Shown in pieces: positions 43,731 through 52,359 of a stretch of 57,416 nucleotides of DNA (position 1 is the stretch's first letter; the number at the start of each line of letters is the position of its first letter). Under the pieces are notes generated by a model. It saw nothing but the letters and a program-made list of their open reading frames with translations. It was not told where the DNA came from and did no database searches. Position numbers and translations under genes: made by a program. This DNA comes from Eubacterium sp. UBA4343. GTDB taxonomy: Bacteria > Bacillota > Clostridia > Lachnospirales > Lachnospiraceae. Location of the stretch: positions 88,116-145,531 of the forward strand of contig DGTF01000061.1 of NCBI GenBank assembly GCA_002394235.1, given 5' to 3'.

Positions 43731-43827
43731 TTACGCGAACAGTGAGCCGCAGCCGAATGCGAAGTATTCGTGTGCGGCGAGCGTCGCGATAGCGAGATAA
43801 AACTCGCGCAGCGTGTTTTATCTCGTT
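43731..43827 (-). repeat. 97-bp structured repeat, copy A (inverted relative to copy B)
   Basis: Exact reverse complement of 46307-46403. It contains the 10-bp stem GAGATAAAAC/GTTTTATCTC with an 11-nt loop and a second stem GCCGCA/TGCGGC enclosing CGAAT/ATTCG. It lies in the upstream region of the response-regulator gene. Confidence 0.9.
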
Positions 43828-43941
43828 ATTACTCCCGTCTGATTATTTTAACTGTATCCTCGGGGAAGAAAGTAAATAAATCTTTACAAATATGTTACTG
43901 TTTATGTTAACCTGCCATGAACTGGATCATAGCTGAACAGT

Positions 43942-45411
43942 TCACTGTGCTCCCTTGTGCCGAAAGACCTGCACAACGGTTTTCAGAAGAATTTTCAAGT
44001 CAAGAGACAAACTCCAGTTGTCAATATACTCGCAGTCGAGCCTTACGACTTCTTCGAAATCCCTGATCTCTGACCGGCCGCTGACCTGCCACATGCCCGT
44101 GATTCCGGGCTTCATGCTGAGACGGCGTTTGTGATAGCTGTCATACTGGTGGAATTCATCGGGTGTCGGCGGCCTTGTTCCGACCAGAGACATATCGCCC
44201 TTCAGAACGTTCACAAACTGAGGGAATTCATCGATGCTGTATTTCCGGATAAAGTGCCCCACGCGGGTGATGCGGGGATCATCCCTGATCTTGAACATCT
44301 TCCCGCCTTCCATTTCATTCTGTTCCAGAAGCTCCTGTTTTCGCTCCTCCGCGTCCTGATACATCGAACGGAATTTATACATGCGGAAAGTGCGTCCGTT
44401 TTTGCCGATCCGCTCCTGCGCGAAGATCACAGGACCGCTGGATTCCAGTTTTATCGCGGTTCCGAAAATGAGATAGAAAATGCCGGCGAAGACACAGCCG
44501 ATCAGGGAACCGAGAATGTCGAAGAACCGCTTCAGAAATACATAGCGGAGCCGCATCTGCGGTTCCTCCAGAATGAAAAAGGGCACGCTTCCGATATAGG
44601 TCAGCCGTTTATCCAGCCGGGGCGTGTACTGGTGCTCGGTGACTCTGATTTTCTCCATGGCATGTTCGACCTGCGGGATATTCATCTGCACATCGATGCC
44701 CATCTGGACGCATTCCGAGATGGCAGGCATGGAAGCATCCAGCTGCCCGGAATCTCCGACAACGAACAGCTCGTCGATGGCATTTACACGGATCCATGAA
44801 GTCAGATCTCCGGAACTGCCGACGACCGGCACGTGATCGATTTCTCTCGGCCGCGGCTCTCCGGATTTTCCCTCGTCAAATAAAATCAGGCCCACCAGCT
44901 TCACGGACCAGTCCTTCTTCAGAAGTGCCGTGATCTCCGGTGCCCTCTCGCAGGAGGTCATAATTGCGGCGAACGTGGCGCTTTTGGTCTTGTAAAACGC
45001 CTGTCTGAGTGATTTCTGCGAGAAGTAAAGAGAAAAGGTCAGAAGCACAAAGTAAAAGGCAATGGTGAAGATGAACAGATACCTGGATTGTGTCACCGCG
45101 TTTTTCTCGATCAGGAGCATGACTGCCCATGCGCCCGCGAGCACGACTGAGGAGCGGAAGCTTTTGCGCAGGCAGAAACGAAAGGTGGGTTTCCGGATCG
45201 AATATTGTTCATCGTGAAGGGTGACAAGCATCATGAAAAAGCCTGCGATCAGATACGGCAGAACGATCTCTGTGAACAGATTCTGCGCCAGAAATTCGCG
45301 GACAAACTTTCCCCATAGATAAAGGATGGCAAAGGAACAGATGCCGCTGATCATCAGGGACAGAAAATGAATGGTGACCGAAATTAAAAATTCAAGCTTG
45401 CGACGTCTCAT
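43942..45411 (-). CDS. Long polyprenyl glycosylphosphotransferase (WbaP/CpsE type)
   Basis: 489 aa. Four or five N-terminal helices (residues of about 10-125) are followed by a CoA-binding-like region (about 145-250) and a C-terminal sugar-transferase domain beginning with helix ILGSLIGCVFAGIFYLIFGT. The catalytic stretches are FRMYKFRSMYQDAEERK, KYSIDEFPQFVNVLKGDMSL and KRRLSMKPGITGMWQVSGRS. It attaches the first sugar phosphate to undecaprenyl phosphate. The gene and its upstream region lie between two perfect 97-bp inverted repeats. A second, short transferase exists at 25007-25606. Confidence 0.92.
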   Translation of the reverse strand: MRRRKLEFLISVTIHFLSLMISGICSFAILYLWGKFVREFLAQNLFTEIVLPYLIAGFFMMLVTLHDEQYSIRKPTFRFCLRKSFRSSVVLAGAWAVMLLIEKNAVTQSRYLFIFTIAFYFVLLTFSLYFSQKSLRQAFYKTKSATFAAIMTSCERAPEITALLKKDWSVKLVGLILFDEGKSGEPRPREIDHVPVVGSSGDLTSWIRVNAIDELFVVGDSGQLDASMPAISECVQMGIDVQMNIPQVEHAMEKIRVTEHQYTPRLDKRLTYIGSVPFFILEEPQMRLRYVFLKRFFDILGSLIGCVFAGIFYLIFGTAIKLESSGPVIFAQERIGKNGRTFRMYKFRSMYQDAEERKQELLEQNEMEGGKMFKIRDDPRITRVGHFIRKYSIDEFPQFVNVLKGDMSLVGTRPPTPDEFHQYDSYHKRRLSMKPGITGMWQVSGRSEIRDFEEVVRLDCEYIDNWSLSLDLKILLKTVVQVFRHKGAQ

Positions 45412-45691
45412 ACTATTCTACCAATTTTATAACGATATTAATGTATCAGCTCTTCTTCATAACGATATTTCTGTATGATTTGCATTGTATAGTTGCTGTA
45501 TTTAGTGTGCGATTCCGTCAATATAAATCCTGCACCGGACAGAACCTGCAAAAACCGGCTGAGACAGAATCAGGTACATCTTAACACCCGCTTTTTCCTG
45601 CGTCAATTTTTTCACTTCTCAAGTATAAAAAGTCTACATCATCGTATTCCACATATATGTAATTTGCACAGATTTATTTTGTCAAATACCA
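45412..45691. other. Divergent intergenic region of the initiating transferase
   Basis: Nearly 390 bp separate the minus-strand transferase from the plus-strand ORF at 45798. It contains the 11-bp direct repeats (45429-45475), a TTGACG hexamer on the minus strand without a well-spaced -10, and a plus-strand promoter candidate at 45692-45719. No gene is seen. Confidence 0.5.
45429..45475 (-). promoter_or_regulatory. Pair of direct repeats upstream of the initiating transferase, putative operator
   Basis: ATAACGATATT occurs at 45429-45439 and again at 45459-45469, exactly 30 bp apart (about three helical turns); each is followed after 2 bp by TGTAT. Tandem sites on one helix face suit an OmpR/PhoB-type dimer, such as the regulator encoded at 42983-43678. 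Inference from spacing only. Confidence 0.5.
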
Positions 45692-45719
45692 TTGAAGTTG
45701 TTGAAGATGTTCATATAAT
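45692..45719 (+). promoter_or_regulatory. Candidate promoter of the small membrane-protein gene
   Basis: TTGAAG (45692-45697), 16-bp spacer, TATAAT (45714-45719), about 80 bp before the TTG start at 45798. Confidence 0.5.
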
Positions 45720-45797
45720 TAAAGCGTTAGTAAAAAAATACGTTTCACTACTCTTGAAATGACATGTTGCAAACAATATGATGAACGGAGAATTCCA

Positions 45798-46316
45798 TTG
45801 AAGAAATTTATCCATGTGCGAGAGCGTATTTCTCTGAACTGCAAAAAGTGGACCTGCAATGTCCGGAGGGCTCTGTTTTCTCCTGTACTGAAGGATAACA
45901 CGGCAATCCTCAATAATAAAAACTGTGTATCGACGAGATTCCTGCTTGTATTTCTGATGCTTCTGTTTCTGCTGGATCTGATCTGTCAGGTACTGTTCTT
46001 TCGTTTTATCGAATTCGGTTACTGCATCTATATGCTTATGGGCATTGGATTTATGGTATTGATCTATTACGCATTTGTCCGTGAATCTGGAAATGAGTTT
46101 CCCCGGAAACCAGTAAGTATTGTTAATTATGCTTCATTCATACGATTCGCAAACTATTTTCTGCTCTTGCATTCACAAATCTGCCAATTTATAATAAAAA
46201 CACACGTTGAATCGTCGATACGAAGCCTATACGGAAAATACCATTCTGTGACCGGAGGCATATGCTGCAGATTGTCACGCACACATCGAACCATAACGCA
46301 TGCTGCAACGAGATAA
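45798..46316 (+). CDS. Hypothetical membrane protein ending inside the 97-bp repeat
   Basis: I take the TTG at 45798, which has CGGAG 7-9 nt upstream, giving about 172 aa; the frame is open to an ATG at 45759. A basic N-terminus (MKKFIHVRERISLNCKK) is followed by two strong helices (RFLLVFLMLLFLLDLICQVL and GYCIYMLMGIGFMVLIYYAF). The C-terminal 60 residues are not hydrophobic. The stop TAA lies inside repeat copy B, so the gene's natural 3' end may have been replaced. No family recognised; a promoter upstream supports expression. Confidence 0.4.
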   Translation: MKKFIHVRERISLNCKKWTCNVRRALFSPVLKDNTAILNNKNCVSTRFLLVFLMLLFLLDLICQVLFFRFIEFGYCIYMLMGIGFMVLIYYAFVRESGNEFPRKPVSIVNYASFIRFANYFLLLHSQICQFIIKTHVESSIRSLYGKYHSVTGGICCRLSRTHRTITHAATR

Positions 46317-46403
46317 AACACGCTGCGCGAGTTTTATCTCGCTATCGCGACGCTCGCCGCACACGAATACTTCGCATTCGGCTGCGGCTCACTGTTCGCG
46401 TAA
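46307..46403 (+). repeat. 97-bp structured repeat, copy B
   Basis: Identical over 97 bases to the reverse complement of copy A (43731-43827); its last 17 bases recur at 1-17. Two hairpins are evident: GAGATAAAAC with GTTTTATCTC, and GCCGCA...TGCGGC with an inner CGAAT/ATTCG. It lies about 100 bp upstream of the nitroreductase start. Confidence 0.9.
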
Positions 46404-46500
46404 GTAGATGCGCGTACTTCAATGGCAGCGTACACTGCAAACAGCAGCACAATTCCGATATAAGACTGCGTATCACCAGGATCAGGATATGGAGGCACCA

Positions 46501-47373
46501 ATGGATGATAAACAATTAATCGAAGACCGGCAGTCCGTGCGTGAGTTTAAGAGAAGAACCATTCCGGACGAGGACCTGAATGAGATCCGGAATTTCTTTA
46601 CAGAGACCAGGAAACTGGTTCCGGATATCCGGACAGAACTGAAGATTTACAATGACAGCGATATGAAGAACCGCCTGGAGGGTGTGGCAGGTTACCGCGG
46701 CCTTGCATTCGGCGCTCCGGTCTACCTCGTCGTATTTTCCGAGGAGAAGGACAATAATCTCCTGAATGCCGGATATATCGGCGAGCAGCTCTGCCTGAAG
46801 CTCACCGATATGGAGATTGATCATTGTTGGCTTACGGTACATGATATCAAAGCCACAAAGCGGGCGCTTCTGGCAGAAACCGAAATGAACCCTGCCGTGA
46901 TTCTTGCTGCCGGATATGGAAAGGCTGTTTCCGCGAAGCCGCGTCTGGATATTGAGACGCCTTCGAATCTTAAGTACAACAAGCGGGCAGAGCATGTTGC
47001 GCCAAAGATCGCACAGGATGATATGGTATACTCCGGTACATGGGGAACGCCGATGGACTGGAGTGAGAATGCGGTAGATCCGCTTCTGGATGAGGCTCTG
47101 TATGCGGCAAGTCTCGCTCCTAGTTTTCTGAACCGGCAGCCGTACCGCTATATCGTGCATGGAAGCTATGTCGTTCTCTGTGTAAAGCAGGAGGAAATCA
47201 CAACCGCGGCAGACACCGCTCTTGACATCGGTGCGACCATGTACAATTTTGATACCATTTACGCACATCGGAATACCGGAAGGAATAAATGGATCATCGG
47301 CGCACCTGACGGCGCGGAGAGCCTGCATGTGCCGGCGGATTACACGATCGTCGCTTATTATCCGATTGTCTGA
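46501..47373 (+). CDS. Nitroreductase-fold protein (TM1586-like)
   Basis: 290 aa from the ATG at 46501 (GGAGG, 6 nt); the frame is open upstream to 46408 without a site. The N-terminal signature IEDRQSVREFKRRTIPDEDL is that of nitroreductases (RxSxRxF). The second half has SLAPSFLNRQPYRYIV (S-x-x-N-x-Q-P-W/Y-R), ALDIGATMYNF and YTIVAYYP, an arrangement with a duplicated half as in TM1586-type proteins. It should bind FMN; the substrate is unknown. Single gene with its own terminator (47466-47515). Confidence 0.85.
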   Translation: MDDKQLIEDRQSVREFKRRTIPDEDLNEIRNFFTETRKLVPDIRTELKIYNDSDMKNRLEGVAGYRGLAFGAPVYLVVFSEEKDNNLLNAGYIGEQLCLKLTDMEIDHCWLTVHDIKATKRALLAETEMNPAVILAAGYGKAVSAKPRLDIETPSNLKYNKRAEHVAPKIAQDDMVYSGTWGTPMDWSENAVDPLLDEALYAASLAPSFLNRQPYRYIVHGSYVVLCVKQEEITTAADTALDIGATMYNFDTIYAHRNTGRNKWIIGAPDGAESLHVPADYTIVAYYPIV

Positions 47374-47465
47374 TATCTGATCGTTTAATCTGTGATCGTT
47401 TATGTGCCCGAACAGCAATTCTTTCATCGGCGAGAAAGATGCGCCGCCTGGCGCACCAAAGAGAA

Positions 47466-47515
47466 GGACCGTGGCACCGGATGAATATTTCCGGTGCCGC
47501 GGTCTTTTTCTTCCT
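47466..47515 (+). terminator. Strong rho-independent terminator after the nitroreductase gene
   Basis: GGACCG-GGCACCGGA pairs with TCCGGTGCC-CGGTC, followed by TTTTTC. One mismatch interrupts a 14-15-bp stem. It lies between convergent genes and may also serve the GH25 gene in part. Confidence 0.85.
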
Positions 47516-47525
47516 TCTTTCTTTT

Positions 47526-47646
47526 ATATGATTGTTACCGGTTCTGCTTCTGGCGTATGATCGTTACCGGTTCTAATTCTTGTAGTATATGATCATTTAC
47601 GGCTGTGCTTCTGGATATGATCGTTACCGGTTCTGCTTCTGGATCA
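47526..47646. repeat. Four imperfect ~30-bp repeats at the 3' end of the GH25 gene
   Basis: Units beginning tatgat(c/t)gttaccggttc start at 47526, 47556, 47588 and 47616. The last contains the stop codon and the final codons (LIQKQNR) of the lysozyme gene. The third is most diverged. Confidence 0.75.
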
Positions 47647-49132
47647 GATCCACTCCGCGGTTGCCCGCGCAGCCGCTCTCATTACTGTTCCCAATTTCTG
47701 TTCCGCCGGAGGAATTCTCCAGTACGGCCTGCTGCAGAGCATCCAGAAGAAAGACTCCGTGACGCTCTAACAGATCGCTCTTTGGAATCAGTTCGACATC
47801 CAGATCCACAGCCCCGTTGATTCCGGGAACCGTACCGGAATCGGTATACTGCCAGAAGCGGTACATATACGGTGTCTGCGGTGTCGTCATGTAGTCGGCG
47901 TACCAGACATCATAATTGCCGATCTTCGTCATATCATAGTGCGTTGCCTCCCAGAAGATATTGGAATACACGATCGGATTGTAACCCGCTGCCTTTACTC
48001 TCTCACAGAACGCAGATGTATTTGCTGTATACTGTTCGGCAGACAGATCGTCATGCCGCGAGGTTCCGCTGCCGATCGTCTCGACATCAAGGACAATTCC
48101 GAGTTCCAGTGGCTCACCGTTCAATTTTTCTATGATATAGTCCGCCTCTTCTTCGGCTTCCTGTTCGCTGACCGCTCCCGAGAAAAAATACACACCGGCG
48201 TCTAGTCCGGCTGCTCTTGCCTCCTTCAGGTTTTCTGCCCAGCGTTCATCTTCGTAAATCGATCCGCTCTCATATCCTCTGGTTCCAACTCTGATAAAGA
48301 CAAAATCGAATCCGGCTGCCTTTACCTGCGCCCAGTCGATGTCGCCCTGATACTGTGAGATATCGATGCCGAGGCGTGAGGTGTAAGTATCATCCGAGTA
48401 CATCATCCGCTGATCCTGACAGGAAAAGCCGGACATCTGATATGGGGATTGTACACAAGTGAGATTGCGGTACATGGAATACGTATGTCCGTAAACGTCC
48501 TGAAAATAATACAGCTCCTCGCCGGCGGTATCCGGGTCCGCGGACACGGAGGAAGTGGATGAAACCGAATCAGACGTATCCCGGGAATGAGCAGAACCGG
48601 ATGCGTTCGAGGAATCCGAGGAAACGGATGAAGACGAAGAATCTGAAGAAACCGAACGGGTCACTCCGGAAAGATCGAGCGGAAGACGGGAAGCATTTGT
48701 GTCGGCTTCCTTCTCACCGTTTACGCTGCCGCCGTGCGCTGTTCCCGCCTCATTTTCCGACCCGGCTGCATTCGCCTGTGATGCGTCCGCAGCAGCCGGA
48801 CTGGTGCGGGAGGCAGTGCACTGCCCGACCAATGTAGTCCCAAGTGTAGTTCCAGAATTATTTCCCGATGAAGCCTGAGTTGCAGCTCCGGATGTACTCT
48901 GAGATTCAGTCCCTGATGTTGTCCCAGATGCAAGCTGGGATGAAGTCCCTGATGTAGTCCCAGATGCATTCACGGATGTATTTCCTGCTGCGCTTACCGG
49001 AAGCGAACCACTTGCAATCATTCCGATGAACAGAACCGCGGCCACAAAATTATGGATGATCTTCCTGCACTTTTTCCCGCAGAGGCGCGATGCACTCCGG
49101 TTCGTTACATTTTGTGATAAACAGCGGTCCAT
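47624..49132 (-). CDS. Secreted GH25 lysozyme (N-acetylmuramidase) with a low-complexity linker
   Basis: 502 aa. An N-terminal signal peptide (residues of about 25-50, FVAAVLFIGMIASGSLPVSAA) is followed by a Gly/Ser/Thr/Ala-rich stretch (about 50-200) and the GH25 domain from about 245. GIDISQYQGDIDW carries the catalytic Asp region, FVFIRVGTRGYESG follows, LGIVLDVETIGS carries the Asp/Glu pair, and NYDVWYADY and YRFWQYTDSGTVPG are further signatures. It cleaves the peptidoglycan glycan strand. Its start overlaps the end of the tail-lysozyme gene by 28 nt, so the two are co-expressed. Confidence 0.92.
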   Translation of the reverse strand: MDRCLSQNVTNRSASRLCGKKCRKIIHNFVAAVLFIGMIASGSLPVSAAGNTSVNASGTTSGTSSQLASGTTSGTESQSTSGAATQASSGNNSGTTLGTTLVGQCTASRTSPAAADASQANAAGSENEAGTAHGGSVNGEKEADTNASRLPLDLSGVTRSVSSDSSSSSVSSDSSNASGSAHSRDTSDSVSSTSSVSADPDTAGEELYYFQDVYGHTYSMYRNLTCVQSPYQMSGFSCQDQRMMYSDDTYTSRLGIDISQYQGDIDWAQVKAAGFDFVFIRVGTRGYESGSIYEDERWAENLKEARAAGLDAGVYFFSGAVSEQEAEEEADYIIEKLNGEPLELGIVLDVETIGSGTSRHDDLSAEQYTANTSAFCERVKAAGYNPIVYSNIFWEATHYDMTKIGNYDVWYADYMTTPQTPYMYRFWQYTDSGTVPGINGAVDLDVELIPKSDLLERHGVFLLDALQQAVLENSSGGTEIGNSNESGCAGNRGVDLIQKQNR

Positions 49133-51021
49133 GCAGCACCTGTCATTTTCTTTGTCTCAAGGTATCTGCAGTTGCTGATACCGGTGATGTCAGCCATCTT
49201 CTGATCCACTTCATTGTCCATGAAGATATAGCGATCGCTTCCCAGATATACAGCTGCTCCGAATTCCGGATTCCAGACGATATCTCCGACGGACAGGGAC
49301 GCTCTCTTGGCTGCGATCTGAGCCTCTATGTTCTGATAGCTGTGCGTACACAGAACATGATCCATGGTGTCCTTTGTGAAGGCGGTATCCACATCCTTCA
49401 GTTCCCCGATGCTCTTAAGCGTCTGGAACACGAAGGTGTAGCTGTCCTCATCAGTCTTCTTGATCTGACGGATGCTGTCGCTGTACATATACTGCTTATT
49501 TGAAAGCTGATCCACCATCTTCTGCGCAAGTGCCGGAAGGCTGGCGTCCTTTGTCTTCAGCCGATATACCTTTCGCTGCTTAGAGGTATCCAGCTCGCCG
49601 CTTCCAACCTCATCTTTCTGGTCTCCTGCTTTATTGCCGGAAGCCTTGTCCGCGTCCGTCTCCTTCGCCTGCCATACGAGATCAGCGGTCCGGTAAACCG
49701 CAGCCCCGGAATTGTCTGTATACAGGATGATGTCGCCGGCTTCCAGCTTTTCCGGATCTGTCTCCGCGTCGGATGCCTCTGCAAAGCCATGTTCCGTCAG
49801 CTCGGAGACGATGCTGCTCTGATCAAAGGGATTCCGGTCATTCTCCGCCAGGAGATAGCCGTTGTCATACAGCGCATAGAAAATCAGGGAATACGCATCC
49901 ACGTCTGGATCATTGCGGCGGTTTACGGTGCTGTATCCGTGGGATTGATCTGCTGTATAGGCAGCGAGCCAGTCCATGTATGCCTTGACATCCTTGTTCT
50001 GCTCCAGAATGTAGCTCTGGTATCTCGGCCAGAAAACCTGCAGCGCATATGCGGTCCGCTCCGCGGCACGTGTCTCCGTGTATGCCGGACGCTCATAGTA
50101 TGTGCAGAAAAACGCGGCGGCAGCGCCCGCGCCCTCAGCTGTGTTCGGAAGTCCCTTCAGGTACGCATAGACAGCGGGATAATTGGTTTCCAGGTCATAT
50201 TTGAGATAATACATCTGACCGTCAATGGTTGTGTAATCTCTTCCGTTGGCGCCGCACCAGTTCGCAAGACTTGTAAAATTCCCGCCGGTCCACTGGGCGA
50301 GTCCGTAAGCAATGCCGTTTCCACCGACTGCCTTATACTGGAACATGGTCTCCTGGTAAAAATTCGCGAGGAGTCCGGACGCTGCGGCATTGTTGAGGCC
50401 GAGAACCTCTGTCAAATACGCGAAGGTCTCCTTCTCCGCAGCCGTCTGATCCACCGTACCCGCGACTCCTGCGGGAACGACCGGCTGTATGGATTGTTCA
50501 TTCTGCGCTGCCCGCTCCGCTTCCTGCTCAGCCTGGGATTTTATGGCCTCACTGACTTCCGTAGACTTCTTGTCGGAAACGTCACTCTGATCTTTACCTG
50601 CGGCGTCCGCGTTTCCAGATGCAGCCTCCTTTGTGCTGTCCGTGCCGCCGGACGTATTCATATTGGAACCATTCTCCCCGGAAGTATTTGTGGCGGAACC
50701 ATTCGAAGCGGCGGTGCCGGATCCGGTAGACGAAGAAGAAGTCGCGTTATCCCCGGACGCAGCGTTTTCCGGCGTTTCAACGGAGCCGGATGAGGTGTTT
50801 CCTGCGGAAGATGAGGAAACGGCTGCGCTGCTGTCCTGTGAGGAGGAAACCGATCCGGAAGTGGACGCGGAAGCAGAATCTGCACCTGAGGATGCAGAAA
50901 CCACTCCGGAAGCAGACGATACAGAGGTGACGTTTGAATTTTCTTCAGCATAGGCAGGCACTGTCTGAGATGCGATCATGCCCGCGGCTGTCAGAGCCAG
51001 AATAATTTTCTTATAGTGCAT
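49105..51021 (-). CDS. Secreted protein with a phage-tail-type lysozyme domain
   Basis: 638 aa. The signal peptide (KIILALTAAGMIASQTVPAYA) is followed by a Ser/Gly-rich, acidic linker to about residue 165. A phage tail lysozyme domain (about 190-345) comes next, with TVDQTAAEKETFAYLTEVLG, ASGLLANFYQETMFQYKAV (catalytic Glu), GIAYGLAQWTGG and AAFFCTYYERP. The C-terminal ~250 residues contain an SH3-like or NlpC-neighbour type region not assigned. AAAGGAGA precedes the ATG, with a promoter and palindrome just upstream. It probably acts with the GH25 enzyme on the wall. Confidence 0.8.
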   Translation of the reverse strand: MHYKKIILALTAAGMIASQTVPAYAEENSNVTSVSSASGVVSASSGADSASASTSGSVSSSQDSSAAVSSSSAGNTSSGSVETPENAASGDNATSSSSTGSGTAASNGSATNTSGENGSNMNTSGGTDSTKEAASGNADAAGKDQSDVSDKKSTEVSEAIKSQAEQEAERAAQNEQSIQPVVPAGVAGTVDQTAAEKETFAYLTEVLGLNNAAASGLLANFYQETMFQYKAVGGNGIAYGLAQWTGGNFTSLANWCGANGRDYTTIDGQMYYLKYDLETNYPAVYAYLKGLPNTAEGAGAAAAFFCTYYERPAYTETRAAERTAYALQVFWPRYQSYILEQNKDVKAYMDWLAAYTADQSHGYSTVNRRNDPDVDAYSLIFYALYDNGYLLAENDRNPFDQSSIVSELTEHGFAEASDAETDPEKLEAGDIILYTDNSGAAVYRTADLVWQAKETDADKASGNKAGDQKDEVGSGELDTSKQRKVYRLKTKDASLPALAQKMVDQLSNKQYMYSDSIRQIKKTDEDSYTFVFQTLKSIGELKDVDTAFTKDTMDHVLCTHSYQNIEAQIAAKRASLSVGDIVWNPEFGAAVYLGSDRYIFMDNEVDQKMADITGISNCRYLETKKMTGAAWTAVYHKM

Positions 51022-51047
51022 TTTTGTGTAATCTCCTTTAAGCTCCT

Positions 51048-51081
51048 ATTATAATACTATTCGTTCCGGTTCTACAACCGG
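51048..51081 (-). promoter_or_regulatory. Promoter with an operator-like palindrome for the lysozyme pair
   Basis: On the minus strand TTGTAG (51077-51072), 18 bp, TATAAT (51053-51048). The perfect inverted repeat CCGGTT-GTAG-AACCGG (51066-51081) covers the -35 hexamer, so a repressor bound there would block transcription. Confidence 0.55.
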
Positions 51082-51147
51082 ACAATTCGCTTTTACCATA
51101 AGCAAGCTGCATTTTGCGATATGAGCTGAATCATAATAACTTTTTAT

Positions 51148-52359
51148 TTATGAAAAAATCAGCTGATAGATCTGTCCCCATTCGGCCGCTGCCTCTTCGC
51201 TGCCCTCGTCTTCCGATCTGTCGATGAACATCGGAACATTCATCTGCAGAGAACTGTTGACATTCTTGTCAAACGCTTCCTTCTGGTCCCCGGAGAGGAT
51301 TTTTCCGTCCTCGATGATCAGGTCGGCACCGGCTTTCAAAAGTATCTTGAGATCCCAGTCATCATACGAGCCTGCGTCTGTTTTGTCAAATGCGGATGTC
51401 AGGTTTTCGTTCTGCAGCAGCTTTTCTGCGTCTTCTGATGCAAGAAAAACGTTCTTTGCCGGTTTGCGGATGACTACAGCTTCCTTCTCGATTCCAGCCA
51501 TAAGTTCCGCATCCTTCGGAGCAATGAGATACTTGACAACAGGATTGTCATACAGGTTCGAGCCGGAAGCCGAATCCCTCAGAGTGACTTCCACAAGATC
51601 GACTCCCTGATCATACCGGAAAATACGGAACAGAGCAGCATGCTGCGGTGTGATCCCAGACTGATATTCAAGTCCCGGAATCTCCGGCGCCGTATCATCC
51701 AGGGAATTGTACTGTGCGGAAAGTCCGCTGCTCTCACTGCCGGAATCAGCGCTTCCGGCGTCCTTCACTCCGAAGTACATGGTATAAGTGATCTCATGCG
51801 GTGTGGACATTGCGGTCGTGCAGCCAATCACGGTATTGTTCTGATTCAGCGAAACCGGAATGCGGAACGCGCCGCTTCCGTTGATCTTCAGTCCTCCTGC
51901 CCGGACATAGATGTAATGCGTGCTGCTGAACCTGATGTCCGCGTAGCTTCTGCCATTTTTCACCGAGATGCCGGTGCAGCTGATCTCTACGCGTCCGGAG
52001 CCGCCGCTCCAGCTGAATGTATCCGGCGTATAATCGCCGTCCGCCAGATTTGTCCGGTTATCAAATCCATTTTCTTCCGCAGCCTGTTCCACAGAGGAAC
52101 TTTCAACCGAGATGCTGCTCACAGCGCCGCTGTCCGTGACGACATCTTCTATGGCGGATGATGAACCGGATCCAGACTGCGCAGCGGACGATGTTTCGGA
52201 TCCGGACTGCATAACAGATGATGCGGTCTCCTGCGGCTCAAGGGATCCGGATATGGTCTTCCCGCCTGCGGCAGCGCGAGTTCCACATGCCGCCAGCATG
52301 CTGGCGGATACTGCAAGACTGATAAGCATTGAAAGATACTTTGTTCGATTCCTGATCAT
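51148..52359 (-). CDS. Lipoprotein with a NEAT-like or immunoglobulin-like domain
   Basis: 403 aa. The lipobox LAAC lies at residues 22-25 after a basic start and hydrophobic core. A Ser-rich linker leads to a beta-rich domain (about 105-205) with FSWSGGSGRVEISCTGISV, RFSSTHYIYVRAGGLKI and MSTPHEITYTMYFG, a pattern found in Clostridial surface proteins and similar to iron-transport-associated (NEAT-like) domains. The C-terminal part (about 240-400) resembles a substrate-binding fragment but is not assigned. Ligand unknown. The ATG overlaps the stop of the propeller gene (4 nt). Confidence 0.7.
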   Translation of the reverse strand: MIRNRTKYLSMLISLAVSASMLAACGTRAAAGGKTISGSLEPQETASSVMQSGSETSSAAQSGSGSSSAIEDVVTDSGAVSSISVESSSVEQAAEENGFDNRTNLADGDYTPDTFSWSGGSGRVEISCTGISVKNGRSYADIRFSSTHYIYVRAGGLKINGSGAFRIPVSLNQNNTVIGCTTAMSTPHEITYTMYFGVKDAGSADSGSESSGLSAQYNSLDDTAPEIPGLEYQSGITPQHAALFRIFRYDQGVDLVEVTLRDSASGSNLYDNPVVKYLIAPKDAELMAGIEKEAVVIRKPAKNVFLASEDAEKLLQNENLTSAFDKTDAGSYDDWDLKILLKAGADLIIEDGKILSGDQKEAFDKNVNSSLQMNVPMFIDRSEDEGSEEAAAEWGQIYQLIFS

